Assembly: GCF_025567285.1 (NCBI RefSeq)
Contig: NZ_JAOQJT010000001.1
Location: 248,001-312,000, forward strand
DNA from: Coprococcus aceti
Lineage (GTDB): Bacteria; Bacillota; Clostridia; Lachnospirales; Lachnospiraceae
Length of the DNA stretch: 64,000 bases
Direction of reading: 5' to 3'
A program made the translations under genes and the position numbers. This document shows positions 45,251 to 54,638 of the stretch, piece by piece; within the stretch, counting starts at the first letter, position 1, and each line of letters starts with the position of its first letter. The notes under the pieces are model-generated. The model was not told the DNA's origin and ran no database searches. It saw nothing but the letters and a program-made list of their open reading frames with translations.

Positions 45251-46765
45251 ATGGGAGTTTTATCAAATATCGAGCCATATGGAGTTTTTCGTTTCTTTGA
45301 GGAGATATGCGGGATTCCACACGGATCGTCGGATACAAAGAAGATAAGTGATTATCTGGTGAAGTTTGCCATAGACAAAAATCTGAGATATATACAGGAT
45401 GAGAGCAACAATGTGATCATATTCAAGGACGGAACTGCCGGGTATGAGGACAGTGCCCCTGTCATGCTACAGGGACATATGGATATGGTATGTGAGAAAG
45501 ATGTTGACTGTGATATTGATTTTGAGCGGGACGGACTGAGACTAGTGCTTGAGGACGGAGTGATATCCGCTGATGGAACCACCCTTGGCGGAGATGACGG
45601 GATAGCTGTGGCATTTGCACTGGCTATACTGGATGCCGATGATATACCACATCCACCGATTGAGTGTGTATTTACGGTTGATGAGGAGATAGGAATGCTG
45701 GGAGCTGCGGCGATTGACTGTAGTCCACTTAAGTCACGGATCATGCTCAATCTGGATTCTGAGGATGAGGGGTATCTGCTGGTGTCATGTGCCGGAGGTG
45801 CGTGTGCTACGTGCCATATTCCGGTTGAATATGAGAATGCAGAAGATGATCATTTAGTTGTGAAAATTATTGTAGAGGGTCTTACCGGTGGACATTCCGG
45901 CGTGGAGATCATAAAACAGAGGGCAAATGCCGACAAGCAGCTTGCAAGACTTCTATATAATATAGGAAGGGATGTTCCATACAGACTGATATCTATACAG
46001 GGCGGTCTTAAGGACAATGCAATACCTAACAAGGCGGAGGCATATGTGGGTATTGATCCGGAGGATGTGGATAACTTTGTAAAATCTGCGGAAAAGAATG
46101 AGAATATTCTGAGGCATGAATTTGGAAATACTGATCCAGAGCTTGTAGTGAAAGTAGAAACGGATCTGTCAGATGATCTGGGTTCATATAATAACGCGGA
46201 TGATGTGCAGAACGATATGTATGGTAGAACCATGATCAACAGAGTTATGACAGAAAAGTCATCGGATATAGTTATCAGGAGTCTTATGATGATGCCAAAT
46301 GGAATTCAGAAGATGAGCAATGATATAGAAGGGCTTGTGCAGACATCGCTGAATCTTGGAATATTGAATACAACTGAGGATGAGGTCACAGCAAGCTTTT
46401 CAGTAAGAAGCAGTGTACAGTCTGAAAAGGAAAATCTGATAGATCAGCTCCGATGTGTATCTGTCTCGGCTGGTGGAAGTCTGGAAGTGCAGGGGGATTA
46501 TCCTGCATGGGAGTACAGACATGATTCTCCTCTCAGAGATATTATGGTGGATGTGTTTGAAGAGCAGTATGGAAGAAAGCCTGTTATACAGGCGATTCAC
46601 GCCGGAGTGGAGTGTGGACTTTTCGCTGGCAAGATGCCGGGTCTGGACTGTGTATCATTTGGCCCGGATATGAAGAATATCCATACAAGCAGAGAGTCTA
46701 TGGATGTTGCCAGTGTACAGAGAACATGGAGGTATACACTGGGTATACTTGAGAAATTGAAGTAA
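45251..46765 (+). CDS. pepD: Aminoacyl-histidine dipeptidase (PepD, M20 family)
   Basis: 504 residues. A cytosolic di-zinc metallopeptidase that cleaves Xaa-His and other dipeptides. Metal-site motifs in order: LQGHMDMVCEKD (His, Asp), LGGDDGIAVAFALA (bridging Asp), DEEIGMLGA (general base Glu), NLDSEDEGYL, and a C-terminal IHAGVECGLFAGKMPG (His). AAGGAG precedes the ATG. It reads with replication and stands 32 bp ahead of a PfoR-like gene. Confidence 0.94.
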   Translation: MGVLSNIEPYGVFRFFEEICGIPHGSSDTKKISDYLVKFAIDKNLRYIQDESNNVIIFKDGTAGYEDSAPVMLQGHMDMVCEKDVDCDIDFERDGLRLVLEDGVISADGTTLGGDDGIAVAFALAILDADDIPHPPIECVFTVDEEIGMLGAAAIDCSPLKSRIMLNLDSEDEGYLLVSCAGGACATCHIPVEYENAEDDHLVVKIIVEGLTGGHSGVEIIKQRANADKQLARLLYNIGRDVPYRLISIQGGLKDNAIPNKAEAYVGIDPEDVDNFVKSAEKNENILRHEFGNTDPELVVKVETDLSDDLGSYNNADDVQNDMYGRTMINRVMTEKSSDIVIRSLMMMPNGIQKMSNDIEGLVQTSLNLGILNTTEDEVTASFSVRSSVQSEKENLIDQLRCVSVSAGGSLEVQGDYPAWEYRHDSPLRDIMVDVFEEQYGRKPVIQAIHAGVECGLFAGKMPGLDCVSFGPDMKNIHTSRESMDVASVQRTWRYTLGILEKLK

Positions 46766-46800
46766 TTGACAGCAATATAATTCCAATAAGGAGAAGAATG

Positions 46801-47892
46801 ATGGAAAAGGTAAAAGGATTCTTGAAGAAGAAGGACATTGTGTTCAGTGTCAAGAGATACGGAATAGATGCCCTGGGTGCCATGGCACAGGGATTGTTCT
46901 GTACTCTGCTTATCGGAACTATCCTGAACACACTTGGCAATCAGTTTGGTGTGCCATTTCTTAAAGCGGTTGTTGCGACCGTGAATGGGACAGATTATAC
47001 AGTTGGAGGTCTCGCATCTGCTATGGCAGGACCTGCGATGGCGGTGGCTATAGGATATGCTCTTAAGGCACCACAGCTCGTATTGTTCTCACTGATAACA
47101 GTTGGATTTGCGGCAAATGCCTTGGGCGGCGCAGGAGGCCCGCTGGCAGTTTATTTTATTGCAGTTATTGCAACTGAACTTGGAAAGGTTGTCTCAAAGG
47201 AGACAAAGATTGACATACTGGTGACACCTCTGGTTACCATCGGAAGTGGTGTGGCTGTGTCTGCACTTCTTGCACCTACACTCGGTGCCATAGCCATGAA
47301 GGTCGGAGATCTCATCATGCTGGCTACAAACCTTCAGCCGTTCTGGATGGGTATTGCGGTATCAGTTCTCGTCGGTGTGGCACTTACACTTCCGATATCA
47401 TCCGCTGCGATATGTGCGGCATTCGGACTTACAGGTCTGGCCGGCGGTGCTGCTGTGGCGGGATGTTGTGCGCAGATGGTTGGATTTGCAGTTATGTCAT
47501 TCAGAGAGAATAAATGGGGTGGCCTTGTTTCACAGGGAATCGGAACATCAATGCTCCAGATGGGTAACATCATCAAGAATCCGAGAATCTGGATCGCACC
47601 TATAGTTACCTCTGCGATCACAGGTCCTCTTGCAACATGTCTGTTCAAGCTTCAGATGAATGGAACTCCTGTATCATCAGGTATGGGTACATGTGGTCTG
47701 GTTGGACAGATCGGAGTATACACAGGCTGGATGAATGATATCGAGGCGGGAAGCAAGACAGCGGTCACAGCTATGGACTGGGTTGGTCTGATCCTAATCT
47801 CATTTGTACTTCCTGCAGTTCTCTGCCCGCTCATCAACATGGTGGTGAGAAAACTCGGCTGGGTTAAGGATGGAGATATGACTTTATCATAA
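46801..47892 (+). CDS. PfoR-type PTS system IIC membrane protein
   Basis: 363 residues, nine or ten hydrophobic helices with Gly/Ala-rich segments. It matches the PTS_EIIC_2/PfoR family, named for a Clostridium perfringens perfringolysin regulator but probably a sugar-type permease. No IIA or IIB domain is adjacent, so a direct PTS role is uncertain. Of two consecutive ATG codons, the second (46801) lies seven bases after AAGGAG and is preferred. It is followed by a strong terminator near 48 kb. Confidence 0.85.
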   Translation: MEKVKGFLKKKDIVFSVKRYGIDALGAMAQGLFCTLLIGTILNTLGNQFGVPFLKAVVATVNGTDYTVGGLASAMAGPAMAVAIGYALKAPQLVLFSLITVGFAANALGGAGGPLAVYFIAVIATELGKVVSKETKIDILVTPLVTIGSGVAVSALLAPTLGAIAMKVGDLIMLATNLQPFWMGIAVSVLVGVALTLPISSAAICAAFGLTGLAGGAAVAGCCAQMVGFAVMSFRENKWGGLVSQGIGTSMLQMGNIIKNPRIWIAPIVTSAITGPLATCLFKLQMNGTPVSSGMGTCGLVGQIGVYTGWMNDIEAGSKTAVTAMDWVGLILISFVLPAVLCPLINMVVRKLGWVKDGDMTLS

Positions 47893-47994
47893 AGATTGGC
47901 TGAAATCCGGTGGAAGAAAATTATCTCAAAATTGTTTCCATCAGGCAGATTACAACAGAAAAGATACAATATTTTCGCAAATAAGATTGAAATT

Positions 47995-48042
47995 GGCTCG
48001 AAAGATACAAATTTACAGATTTTGTGTCTTTCGGGCCTTTTT
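47995..48042 (+). terminator. Terminator after the PfoR-like gene
   Basis: Hairpin GGCTCGAAAGATACAAA ... TTTGTGTCTTTCGGGCC (two G-U/mismatched positions) then TTTTT, 103 bp after the stop. Confidence 0.85.
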
Positions 48043-48183
48043 ATATGGAAAAGGAGATAATATTTTCCTAAAATGGGTGATTCAGAAGGAAAAAGATACA
48101 AAATATATGGTGCTTGATTTGTGGAGTGAAAATACAGCAAAAATGAGCAGACGATAGAAAAATCAAGAATACAAAAAAAGTCC

Positions 48184-48214
48184 TTGCCTTGAAGTGAACT
48201 CCAAAGAGTATTAT
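48184..48214 (+). promoter_or_regulatory. MerR-type promoter (19-bp spacer with dyad) for the flavodoxin-reductase operon
   Basis: TTGCCT (48184-48189), a 19-bp spacer, TATTAT (48209-48214). The spacer carries an inverted repeat, TTGAAGT-GA-ACTCCAA (48189-48204, one mismatch). A too-long spacer with a centred dyad is the hallmark of promoters activated by MerR-family regulators, which twist the DNA. The regulator itself is not adjacent. Confidence 0.65.
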
Positions 48215-48287
48215 TAGATATGTCAGAGAAACAGTTCCTGACGTTTTTCGAAAATATGGTAGTTAAAACAGACAGGAGGACGCTTTA

Positions 48288-49016
48288 ATGAAGAAATTAG
48301 GAGCATTTTTAGTGTGTGCTGTTATGGCTTTTGGACTTGTTGGATGCGGAAGTGGTGACAGCACAGAAAGTAAAAGTACCACACAGGCAGAAACCCAGAC
48401 AGAGGTTGTTACGGATGCGGTCAATGAGGCCGATACAAGCAACGACAACGCTGACTCTACGGTATCAGAGGAACAGACCAGCGAGGAAAGCAGCGCTGAT
48501 GAGACAGACAATGTTGACACAGAGACAGGTAAGACTCTGGTGATCTATTTTTCAGCAACTGGAAATACAAAAGATGCTGCAGAATATATAGCGGCAGAGA
48601 CAGGAGCAGATATATTTGAGATCACCCCGGCCCAGGAGTATACATCGGATGATCTGAACTACAATGATGACAGCAGCAGGGTATCAAAGGAACACAATGA
48701 CGAAAGCCTCAGGGATGTGGAGCTTACCACCACTGAAGTTCCTGGCTGGGAATCGTATGATACGGTATTTGTAGGTTATCCTATATGGTGGGGAACGTCT
48801 GCATGGCCGGTAGATTCATTTGTCAAGGCAAATGACTTCACTGGCAAGACTGTATATCCGTTCTGCACATCGGCGAGCTCAGGACTGGGAAGCAGTGCAG
48901 ATGATCTGGCTTCTGAGGCAGGAAGCGGAGACTGGAAGGATGGTCAGAGATTCTCGTCGGGTGTGACACAGCAGGATGTGGCCGACTGGATAAGCGGGCT
49001 CGGCCTTGGACAGTAA
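48288..49016 (+). CDS. Lipid-anchored flavodoxin
   Basis: 242 residues. The signal ends in a clean lipobox (GLVGCGSGD, Cys at about 21), followed by a Ser/Thr/Glu/Asp-rich linker (about 25-80) and a flavodoxin-like domain (about 84-240). FMN phosphate loop: YFSATGNTKDAAEYIAAET; later GYPIWWGTSAWPVDSFV and FCTSASSGLGSSADDL. This is the Flavodoxin_4-like fold but displayed outside the cytoplasmic membrane. AGGAGG lies before the ATG. An aldo/keto reductase gene follows after 87 bp. It probably transfers electrons at the cell surface, which is inferred. Confidence 0.9.
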   Translation: MKKLGAFLVCAVMAFGLVGCGSGDSTESKSTTQAETQTEVVTDAVNEADTSNDNADSTVSEEQTSEESSADETDNVDTETGKTLVIYFSATGNTKDAAEYIAAETGADIFEITPAQEYTSDDLNYNDDSSRVSKEHNDESLRDVELTTTEVPGWESYDTVFVGYPIWWGTSAWPVDSFVKANDFTGKTVYPFCTSASSGLGSSADDLASEAGSGDWKDGQRFSSGVTQQDVADWISGLGLGQ

Positions 49017-49103
49017 TGTGTCAGATAAGTAACTGAACAGATGTAATAAACATAGCTGGAAATAATTTGAAATTGAAATAAAAAGAAACAGGAGGATATA
49101 AAA

Positions 49104-49967
49104 ATGTTAAAAGAAACTTACACACTTAACAATGGAGTAGCAATTCCAAAGCTTGGACTTGGAACATGGTTCATCGACGATGACAAGGTAGCAGATGCCG
49201 TGAGGGAGGCCATAAAGATAGGTTACAGACATATTGACACTGCACAGGCATACGGCAATGAGCGCGGAGTAGGCGAAGGAGTTAGAACCTGTGGTATTCC
49301 AAGAGAAGAACTGTTCGTAGTCTCAAAGGTTGCGGCTGAGCACAAGACATATGAGGAGGCCAAGGCGGGAATCGATGGAACGCTTGAGAAGATGGGACTT
49401 GACTATCTCGATATGATGATCATTCACAGCCCACAGCCTTGGGTAAAGGTAAATCAGAGCGATGACAGATACGTGGAGGGCAACAGAGCAGCATGGAGAG
49501 CACTTGAGGAGGCATACAAGGAAGGCAAGCTCAAGGCTATTGGTATATCCAATTTCCAGATCGGTGATATCGAGAGCCTTATGGAGACTGCTGAGATCAA
49601 GCCTATGGTCAACCAGATACTTCTTCACATCAGCAATACTCCGATAGAACTGGTGGATTACTGTCAGAAGAACGATATACTTGTTGAGGCTTATTCACCT
49701 ATCGCACATGGTGAGATACTCAATCAGCCTGAGATCAAGGCTATGGCGGACAAGTATGGTGTGACTGTTCCACAGCTCTGCATCAGATATACTATCCAGC
49801 TCGGAACAATTTCACTGCCAAAGACGGCCAATCCAGAGCACATGAAGAGCAATACAGAGGTCGATTTCGAGATAAGTGCAGAGGATATGGAGGCTCTTAA
49901 GAATTTCAAGAAGATCGAGAGCTATGGAGCGAGCAGTGGTTTTCCTGTATATGGTGGACGTATATAA
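49104..49967 (+). CDS. Aldo/keto reductase
   Basis: 287 residues, TIM-barrel NADPH-dependent oxidoreductase of the AKR5 (2,5-diketo-gluconate reductase-like) type. The catalytic tetrad is readable: Asp45 and Tyr50 in HIDTAQAYGNE, Lys75 in VVSKV, His108 in MIIHSP. AGGAGG precedes the ATG. Natural substrates cannot be inferred. It is likely co-transcribed with the flavodoxin and therefore under the MerR-type promoter, consistent with detoxification of reactive carbonyls or electrophiles. Confidence 0.92.
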   Translation: MLKETYTLNNGVAIPKLGLGTWFIDDDKVADAVREAIKIGYRHIDTAQAYGNERGVGEGVRTCGIPREELFVVSKVAAEHKTYEEAKAGIDGTLEKMGLDYLDMMIIHSPQPWVKVNQSDDRYVEGNRAAWRALEEAYKEGKLKAIGISNFQIGDIESLMETAEIKPMVNQILLHISNTPIELVDYCQKNDILVEAYSPIAHGEILNQPEIKAMADKYGVTVPQLCIRYTIQLGTISLPKTANPEHMKSNTEVDFEISAEDMEALKNFKKIESYGASSGFPVYGGRI

Positions 49968-50103
49968 TAAAGAAAAGTTCATAGCTATAGTGGACAGCCG
50001 TCAGGTTTGTATAGTTTGCAATCATAAATATCTTGCATAATATAATAGTTACCTTATAATAGAGATGTTGCTAATTTTATACATTTAGGAGGAAATGAAC
50101 AAT

Positions 50104-50946
50104 ATGAAAAAGGGAACAAGTTATATTGTAGTGGCTGCAATGATGATGGGATTGATGCTGACAGGCTGTGGGGGCAATGACAATTCTGTAACTAAGGCTA
50201 CAACTGAAGCTGAGACAGAAGCAGCAACAGAGGAGCAGGATACTGAAACACAGGACACTGCAGATGATACTGAGGACAGTTCGGTCGCCATTGATGAGGA
50301 GGACACAGAGGAAGATACAGAGGACAGTGAAGAGGCAGAAGCTGATCCTTCAATAGTAGGTGTATACACCAAGAATGGTTATGAGAATTCGTATTTTGGA
50401 TTTAAGATCAACCTTGAAGGAAGCTATGGAATTCAGACAAGAGGTTCATTACTGACTGCCACCGATATCTCTGAGGTTGTGGAGGATTCCAATAGCGATG
50501 AGACTGTACAGAGGGCATTGGATAATCTGGACAATAGCTTTACGGTAGGAAACGATTATGCATTCTGTGCAAATGATGGTACACACTATATTCTGCTCAA
50601 AATAAAGTCCCCTAAGGGTGGTGGAAATTACGGTTATGATGTGTGGGCTGATGAGAATACAGTAGCAAAGGCAACTGTTGCTCAGATGGATACTGTTATT
50701 ACATCTACAGCAAGTAGAATTGGCGCTGAAGCAAGCAATATTGAGACTGATTATTCCAAGTGTACAGTATTTGGCGAAGAGCACTACATATGTACAGCAA
50801 CGGCTGATATGTCTGGAACTGAGTACTCTCTGACAAATGTAATAGTAAGATCAGATGACGGAAAGTATACGATGATAATAGCTATAGAGACACTTGGTGA
50901 CAGAAATTATCAGGATATTCTGGATAACATGTTCAGTCCATTATAA
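50104..50946 (+). CDS. Lipoprotein with acidic linker, unknown function
   Basis: 280 residues from the ATG at 50104; an ATG at 50095 is only two bases from AGGAGG. Signal and lipobox: MLTGCGG. A Thr/Glu/Asp-rich linker (about 28-80) resembles the linker of the lipid-anchored flavodoxin, followed by a domain (about 85-280) of mixed helices and strands (NGYENSYFGFKINLEG, EHYICTATADMSGTEYSLTNVIV). No family is recognised. It has its own terminator. Confidence 0.78.
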   Translation: MKKGTSYIVVAAMMMGLMLTGCGGNDNSVTKATTEAETEAATEEQDTETQDTADDTEDSSVAIDEEDTEEDTEDSEEAEADPSIVGVYTKNGYENSYFGFKINLEGSYGIQTRGSLLTATDISEVVEDSNSDETVQRALDNLDNSFTVGNDYAFCANDGTHYILLKIKSPKGGGNYGYDVWADENTVAKATVAQMDTVITSTASRIGAEASNIETDYSKCTVFGEEHYICTATADMSGTEYSLTNVIVRSDDGKYTMIIAIETLGDRNYQDILDNMFSPL

Positions 50947-50993
50947 ATTTTACAACTTTACTTTTTCAAAAACAAAAAGTATAATACACATCG

Positions 50994-51042
50994 AAAGCGA
51001 GTGGCAAAGATTGCGTAAATCCAGTTTTGTCACTCGCTTTTT
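50994..51042 (+). terminator. Terminator after the acidic-linker lipoprotein gene
   Basis: AAAGCGAGTG ... CACTCGCTTT stem with TTTT after it, 48 bp past the stop. Confidence 0.85.
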
Positions 51043-51071
51043 ATGTGTATATATAATAATTTTCTAGTGTG

Positions 51072-51120
51072 TAGCTATTCAGCGTAAGTCCAACTAACTT
51101 AGGCGGTAGCTGCTTTTTTT
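51072..51120 (+). terminator. Leader hairpin and T-run ahead of the MATE gene
   Basis: AGCTATTCAGCGTAAGT pairs in segments (AGCTA with TAGCT, GC with GC, AAGT with ACTT) and is followed by seven T residues, 24 bp before the start of the MATE gene. It could be a second terminator or a transcriptional attenuator. Confidence 0.5.
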
Positions 51121-51143
51121 GTTCAGGGAAAGGAGTTTGAAGA

Positions 51144-52556
51144 GTGGAAGAAATGGATAAGAACAAAGAGGAAAACAGAGAGAGAAATAAGATGAAAGAT
51201 ATGCCAGTTGGAAAGCTGATGATCCAGATGGGTATTCCTATGATTCTTTCCATGGCGCTTCAGGCGGTGTACAACATCGTAGACAGCGCATTTGTGGGAA
51301 ATATGAAGGTGGGAAGTGAGGCCGCGTTAAATGCCCTCACGCTGGTATTTCCGGTGCAGATGCTCATGGTTGCTCTGGGCATAGGCACGGGAGTCGGCAC
51401 AAATGCGTTTATTGCCAGAACCCTTGGTCAGGGTGATAAGGAAAGAGCTGCCAAGGTGGCTGGCAACAGTCTGTTTCTCGGTGCTGTAATATATGTGGTG
51501 TGTTTGTTATTTGGAATATTGGGAGTGAGGACTTATATAGTCTCACAGACTATGGACACGCAGGTCACAGAGATGGCTGTGGATTATCTAAGAATATGCT
51601 GTGTGTATTCATTTGGAATAATATTCTTCTCGATGTTTGAGAAGCTGCTTCAGGCAACTGGCAGATCCATGTATTCAACGATAGGTCAGGTGATGGGAGC
51701 TGTCATAAACATCATACTTGATCCGCTTCTCATATACGGAGTGGGACCATTTCCTGAGATGGGTGTCAGAGGAGCCGCCTATGCGACTATTATAGGTCAG
51801 ATAGCGTCTGCGGTTCTGCTGTGCGTGTTCCATCTGAGACTTAATAAGGAATTTGAACATGGATGTGCATACATGAAGCCTGACTGGAGAATCATCCGGG
51901 GAATATATGCCATAGGACTCCCGGCCATCATAGCCCAGGCACTTATGTCCATCATGGTATACGCGCTGAATCTCATTCTCAAGTTTAACCAGTCGGCGCA
52001 GACTGCATATGGTCTGTTCTACAAGGTTCAGCAGTTTGTGCTGTTTCTCGCATTTGGACTCAGGGATGCGATCACCCCGATCACGGCATACAGCTATGGA
52101 ATGGGTGACAGAAAGAGGATAAATGATGCGATTAAGTATGGAATAATCTACACAATAGTGCTGATGGTGTTTGGAATGGCTGTGACAGAGCTGTTTCCAG
52201 CTGCATTTGCCGGACTTTTTAATGCGGGACAGTCCAGAGTGTATTTTATAGACGCCATGAGGATAATCTCCCTAAGTTTCGTATTTGCCGGGGTAAATGT
52301 TGCATTTCAGGGAATATATCAGGCCCTTGAAGGCGGTGTGGAATCGCTTGTGATATCGCTGCTCAGACAGTTGATAATCATCCTGCCGCTTGCCGGAGCA
52401 TTTGCGGCTCTGGTCAGAGGCGGTCAGGCGGATGTATCACTGATATGGTGGGCATTCCCGATCACGGAGATCGTGTCGTGCGTGGTGGGCATGGTGTTGC
52501 TGAGAAGGAAAATGAGGAGGGTTACTTCTTCCCTGCACCTTTCATCATTGACTTAA
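51144..52556 (+). CDS. MATE-family multidrug efflux protein
   Basis: 470 residues with 12 predicted membrane helices, a cation-coupled exporter. The start is GTG at 51144, eight bases after AAAGGAG. Motifs typical of MATE proteins: PMILSMALQAVYNIVDSAFVG and GVRGAAYATIIGQ. Its 3' end overlaps that of the convergent MATE gene by 35 bp. Substrate unknown. It is not a duplicate of its neighbour, sharing only family-level similarity by eye. Confidence 0.92.
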   Translation: MEEMDKNKEENRERNKMKDMPVGKLMIQMGIPMILSMALQAVYNIVDSAFVGNMKVGSEAALNALTLVFPVQMLMVALGIGTGVGTNAFIARTLGQGDKERAAKVAGNSLFLGAVIYVVCLLFGILGVRTYIVSQTMDTQVTEMAVDYLRICCVYSFGIIFFSMFEKLLQATGRSMYSTIGQVMGAVINIILDPLLIYGVGPFPEMGVRGAAYATIIGQIASAVLLCVFHLRLNKEFEHGCAYMKPDWRIIRGIYAIGLPAIIAQALMSIMVYALNLILKFNQSAQTAYGLFYKVQQFVLFLAFGLRDAITPITAYSYGMGDRKRINDAIKYGIIYTIVLMVFGMAVTELFPAAFAGLFNAGQSRVYFIDAMRIISLSFVFAGVNVAFQGIYQALEGGVESLVISLLRQLIIILPLAGAFAALVRGGQADVSLIWWAFPITEIVSCVVGMVLLRRKMRRVTSSLHLSSLT

Positions 52557-53901
52557 ATGTCAGCATGAATGTTGCGCCGCATGAGAATGCGGACACTATG
52601 TCGCTGATAGGCTCGGCGTAGTAAATACTCATGACTGAGTGCGTGCAGTATGGCAGGATGATCGCGAGTGGGATTATCAGTATGACCTTTCTCAGCAGTG
52701 CAAATATAAGGGATTTGCCTGCTTGTCCCATGGATATGAAGGACTGCTGACATCCGTTCTGTATGCCAAAGAACATCATTCCGAATATGTATATCGGAAG
52801 AACTTTTGCACAGAGTGCCTTGAGTGCTTCATCTGATGTAAATATTCCGGCAGCCACGGACGGAAACAGGAATGCGGCCCCAGCCAGGACAAATGACACT
52901 ATGATGGACATGGTTATCAGTATGGTACATGTCTTCTTCACTCTGTCCACGTTGCCCTTGCCGTAGTTGTAGCCGATGATGGGCTGGACTCCCTGGGAGA
53001 AACCGCTCATCGGGATAAATATAATCTGCATGATACTTTGGAGTATGGTGAATGATCCCACGTACAGGTCATCGCCGTACTTCTGGAGCCCGTGAGTGAA
53101 CACGATGGTTATAAGGCTCTCCGTGACCTGCATGATAAATGGTGACACACCGAGAGCTGCAATTGACAGGATCAGCTTGCCTTGTGGACGCATCATCTGC
53201 GCTGATATGCGAAGACTAGCCTTGTCGGATGTCAGAAATCTGATAACCCATGCCGCACTTATCGCCTGGGATATGACGGTCGCTATGGCCGCACCCTTGA
53301 TTCCGAGGTTCAGTGCAAATATGAATATCGGATCGAGGATGATGTTGAATATGGCTCCTATGAGCACAGAAAACATGGCGGTCTTTGACTGTCCCTGGGC
53401 TGTGATAAATGTGTTCAGTCCGGTGGTGATCATGACAAATATAGTGCCTATAAGGTAAATGCTCAGATAGTCATCGGCATGTGGATAGGTGGCATCGCTG
53501 GCACCGAAGAAATACAGAAGCGGTTTCTTCAATGTGTAGATGACAGCCATAACAATAACTGTAAATATGATGAGCAGGGTTACGCCATTTGACAGGATGC
53601 GCTGTGCCTTGTCCCTGTCGTCTTTACCGAGAGCAATGGAAGCCAGAGGTGCTCCGCCCGCGCCCACGAACACGCTGAATGCACTTACAAGGGTGATGAT
53701 CGGGAGACACAGTCCGATTCCGGTGAGGGATGCTGCGCCTACCTCGGGGATATGTCCTATGTATATTCTGTCCACTATGTTGTATAAGAGATTGATGAGC
53801 TGCGCCACAAATGTTGGAATGCCCATGGAGAGCATAAGTTTAAATATCGGCGCCGTGCCCATCCTCTCTTCGGAATTTGAAGAAATTGTACTTGTGTTCA
53901 T
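52522..53901 (-). CDS. MATE-family multidrug efflux protein, convergent with the preceding MATE gene
   Basis: 459 residues, 12 helices. The N-terminal segment FVAQLINLLYNIVDRIYIGHIPEVG and GIKGAAIATVISQAISAAWV are family motifs. The basic C-terminal tail (MLTFKSMMKGAGKK) is encoded in DNA shared with the end of the opposite gene. The ribosome site is an unremarkable AAGGAG-like stretch. Substrate unknown. Confidence 0.92.
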   Translation of the reverse strand: MNTSTISSNSEERMGTAPIFKLMLSMGIPTFVAQLINLLYNIVDRIYIGHIPEVGAASLTGIGLCLPIITLVSAFSVFVGAGGAPLASIALGKDDRDKAQRILSNGVTLLIIFTVIVMAVIYTLKKPLLYFFGASDATYPHADDYLSIYLIGTIFVMITTGLNTFITAQGQSKTAMFSVLIGAIFNIILDPIFIFALNLGIKGAAIATVISQAISAAWVIRFLTSDKASLRISAQMMRPQGKLILSIAALGVSPFIMQVTESLITIVFTHGLQKYGDDLYVGSFTILQSIMQIIFIPMSGFSQGVQPIIGYNYGKGNVDRVKKTCTILITMSIIVSFVLAGAAFLFPSVAAGIFTSDEALKALCAKVLPIYIFGMMFFGIQNGCQQSFISMGQAGKSLIFALLRKVILIIPLAIILPYCTHSVMSIYYAEPISDIVSAFSCGATFMLTFKSMMKGAGKK

Positions 53902-53959
53902 AACTACTCCTTAATGTTGATAACTTTATAAAATCCGATGAAAACTCCGTCGTTCATCG

Positions 53960-53991
53960 TGGGGACGGAGGTACCTGTCCCATCCGTCCCC
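53960..53991. repeat. REP-like hairpin repeat
   Basis: GGGGACGG (53961-53968) ... CCGTCCCC (53984-53991) form a hairpin around GTACCT. The first 20 bases, from 53960, recur exactly at 58471-58490 inside trpC. The form resembles REP elements spread by Y1-type transposases, none of which is encoded here. Confidence 0.7.
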
Positions 53992-54134
53992 TAGGATATT
54001 TCAGTTGGGTGAAGAAGTCAATCAGGAAATAATTAAGAAAGTATAAAATAAATGATAAGTGGAAAAAGTCCAGTAAATATGCGGTAAACAGTAAAAAACA
54101 AGTGAAAATATGACAGAAACTTGAAAAATTAATC

Positions 54135-54163
54135 TTGACAAATTTACTAGGAAAGCGCATTAT
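54135..54163 (+). promoter_or_regulatory. trp operon promoter
   Basis: Perfect TTGACA (54135-54140), 17-bp spacer, CATTAT (54158-54163). The transcript would begin near 54170, at the start of the T-box leader. Confidence 0.75.
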
Positions 54164-54179
54164 GGTTACAAATATAAGA

Positions 54180-54510
54180 TAAACCGTTGATCAAGAGGAG
54201 TAGCGGCATATAACATGTTCAGAGAGTTGCAGGTGGTGTGATTGCAGCGATGGGAGTGCAGGTGAATGGACTTGTGAGGGCAAACCGAAAGATTTGAGAT
54301 TCAAGTAGGGGAGACGGAGACCTACCGTTATAGAAGGTACATATATGATTGTATATGGTCGAGGGCATCGATATATATAAATATATATAAATTATTTATA
54401 TATATTTTTTTTTATTTATTGATGAAATTAGGTGGCACCGCAGGAGATTAGATTTCTTGTCCTAATGTTTGTAGGATAAGGAATTTTTTTATGTCCTGTG
54501 GTGCTTTTTT
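54180..54510 (+). promoter_or_regulatory. T-box riboswitch, tryptophan-specific
   Basis: Stem I starts with GATCAAGAGGAGTAGCGG and AGAGAG motifs; the specifier loop GAATGGAC carries TGG (54267-54269), the Trp codon. The T-box AGGTGGCACCGC is at 54430-54441. The terminator pairs GCACCGCAGGA (54435-54445) with TCCTGTGGTGC (54494-54504), followed by a T-run. Uncharged tRNA-Trp would stabilise the antiterminator and allow transcription of the trp operon. Confidence 0.92.
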
Positions 54511-54638
54511 AGTTTGCAGAAAGACATGTGACATTTGATAGATCCTTTGACGATAGCCTGATAGACATATATGAAAGAGATGAGCACAGGGAAATTTATT
54601 GAATGCATGATAGTGTTCAAAAACAAGGAGGATGAGAC

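Noticed and set aside
52522..53901. Frameshift in one of the two overlapping MATE genes
   Set aside because: Both have normal length and complete family motifs; the overlap is short and at the C-termini.
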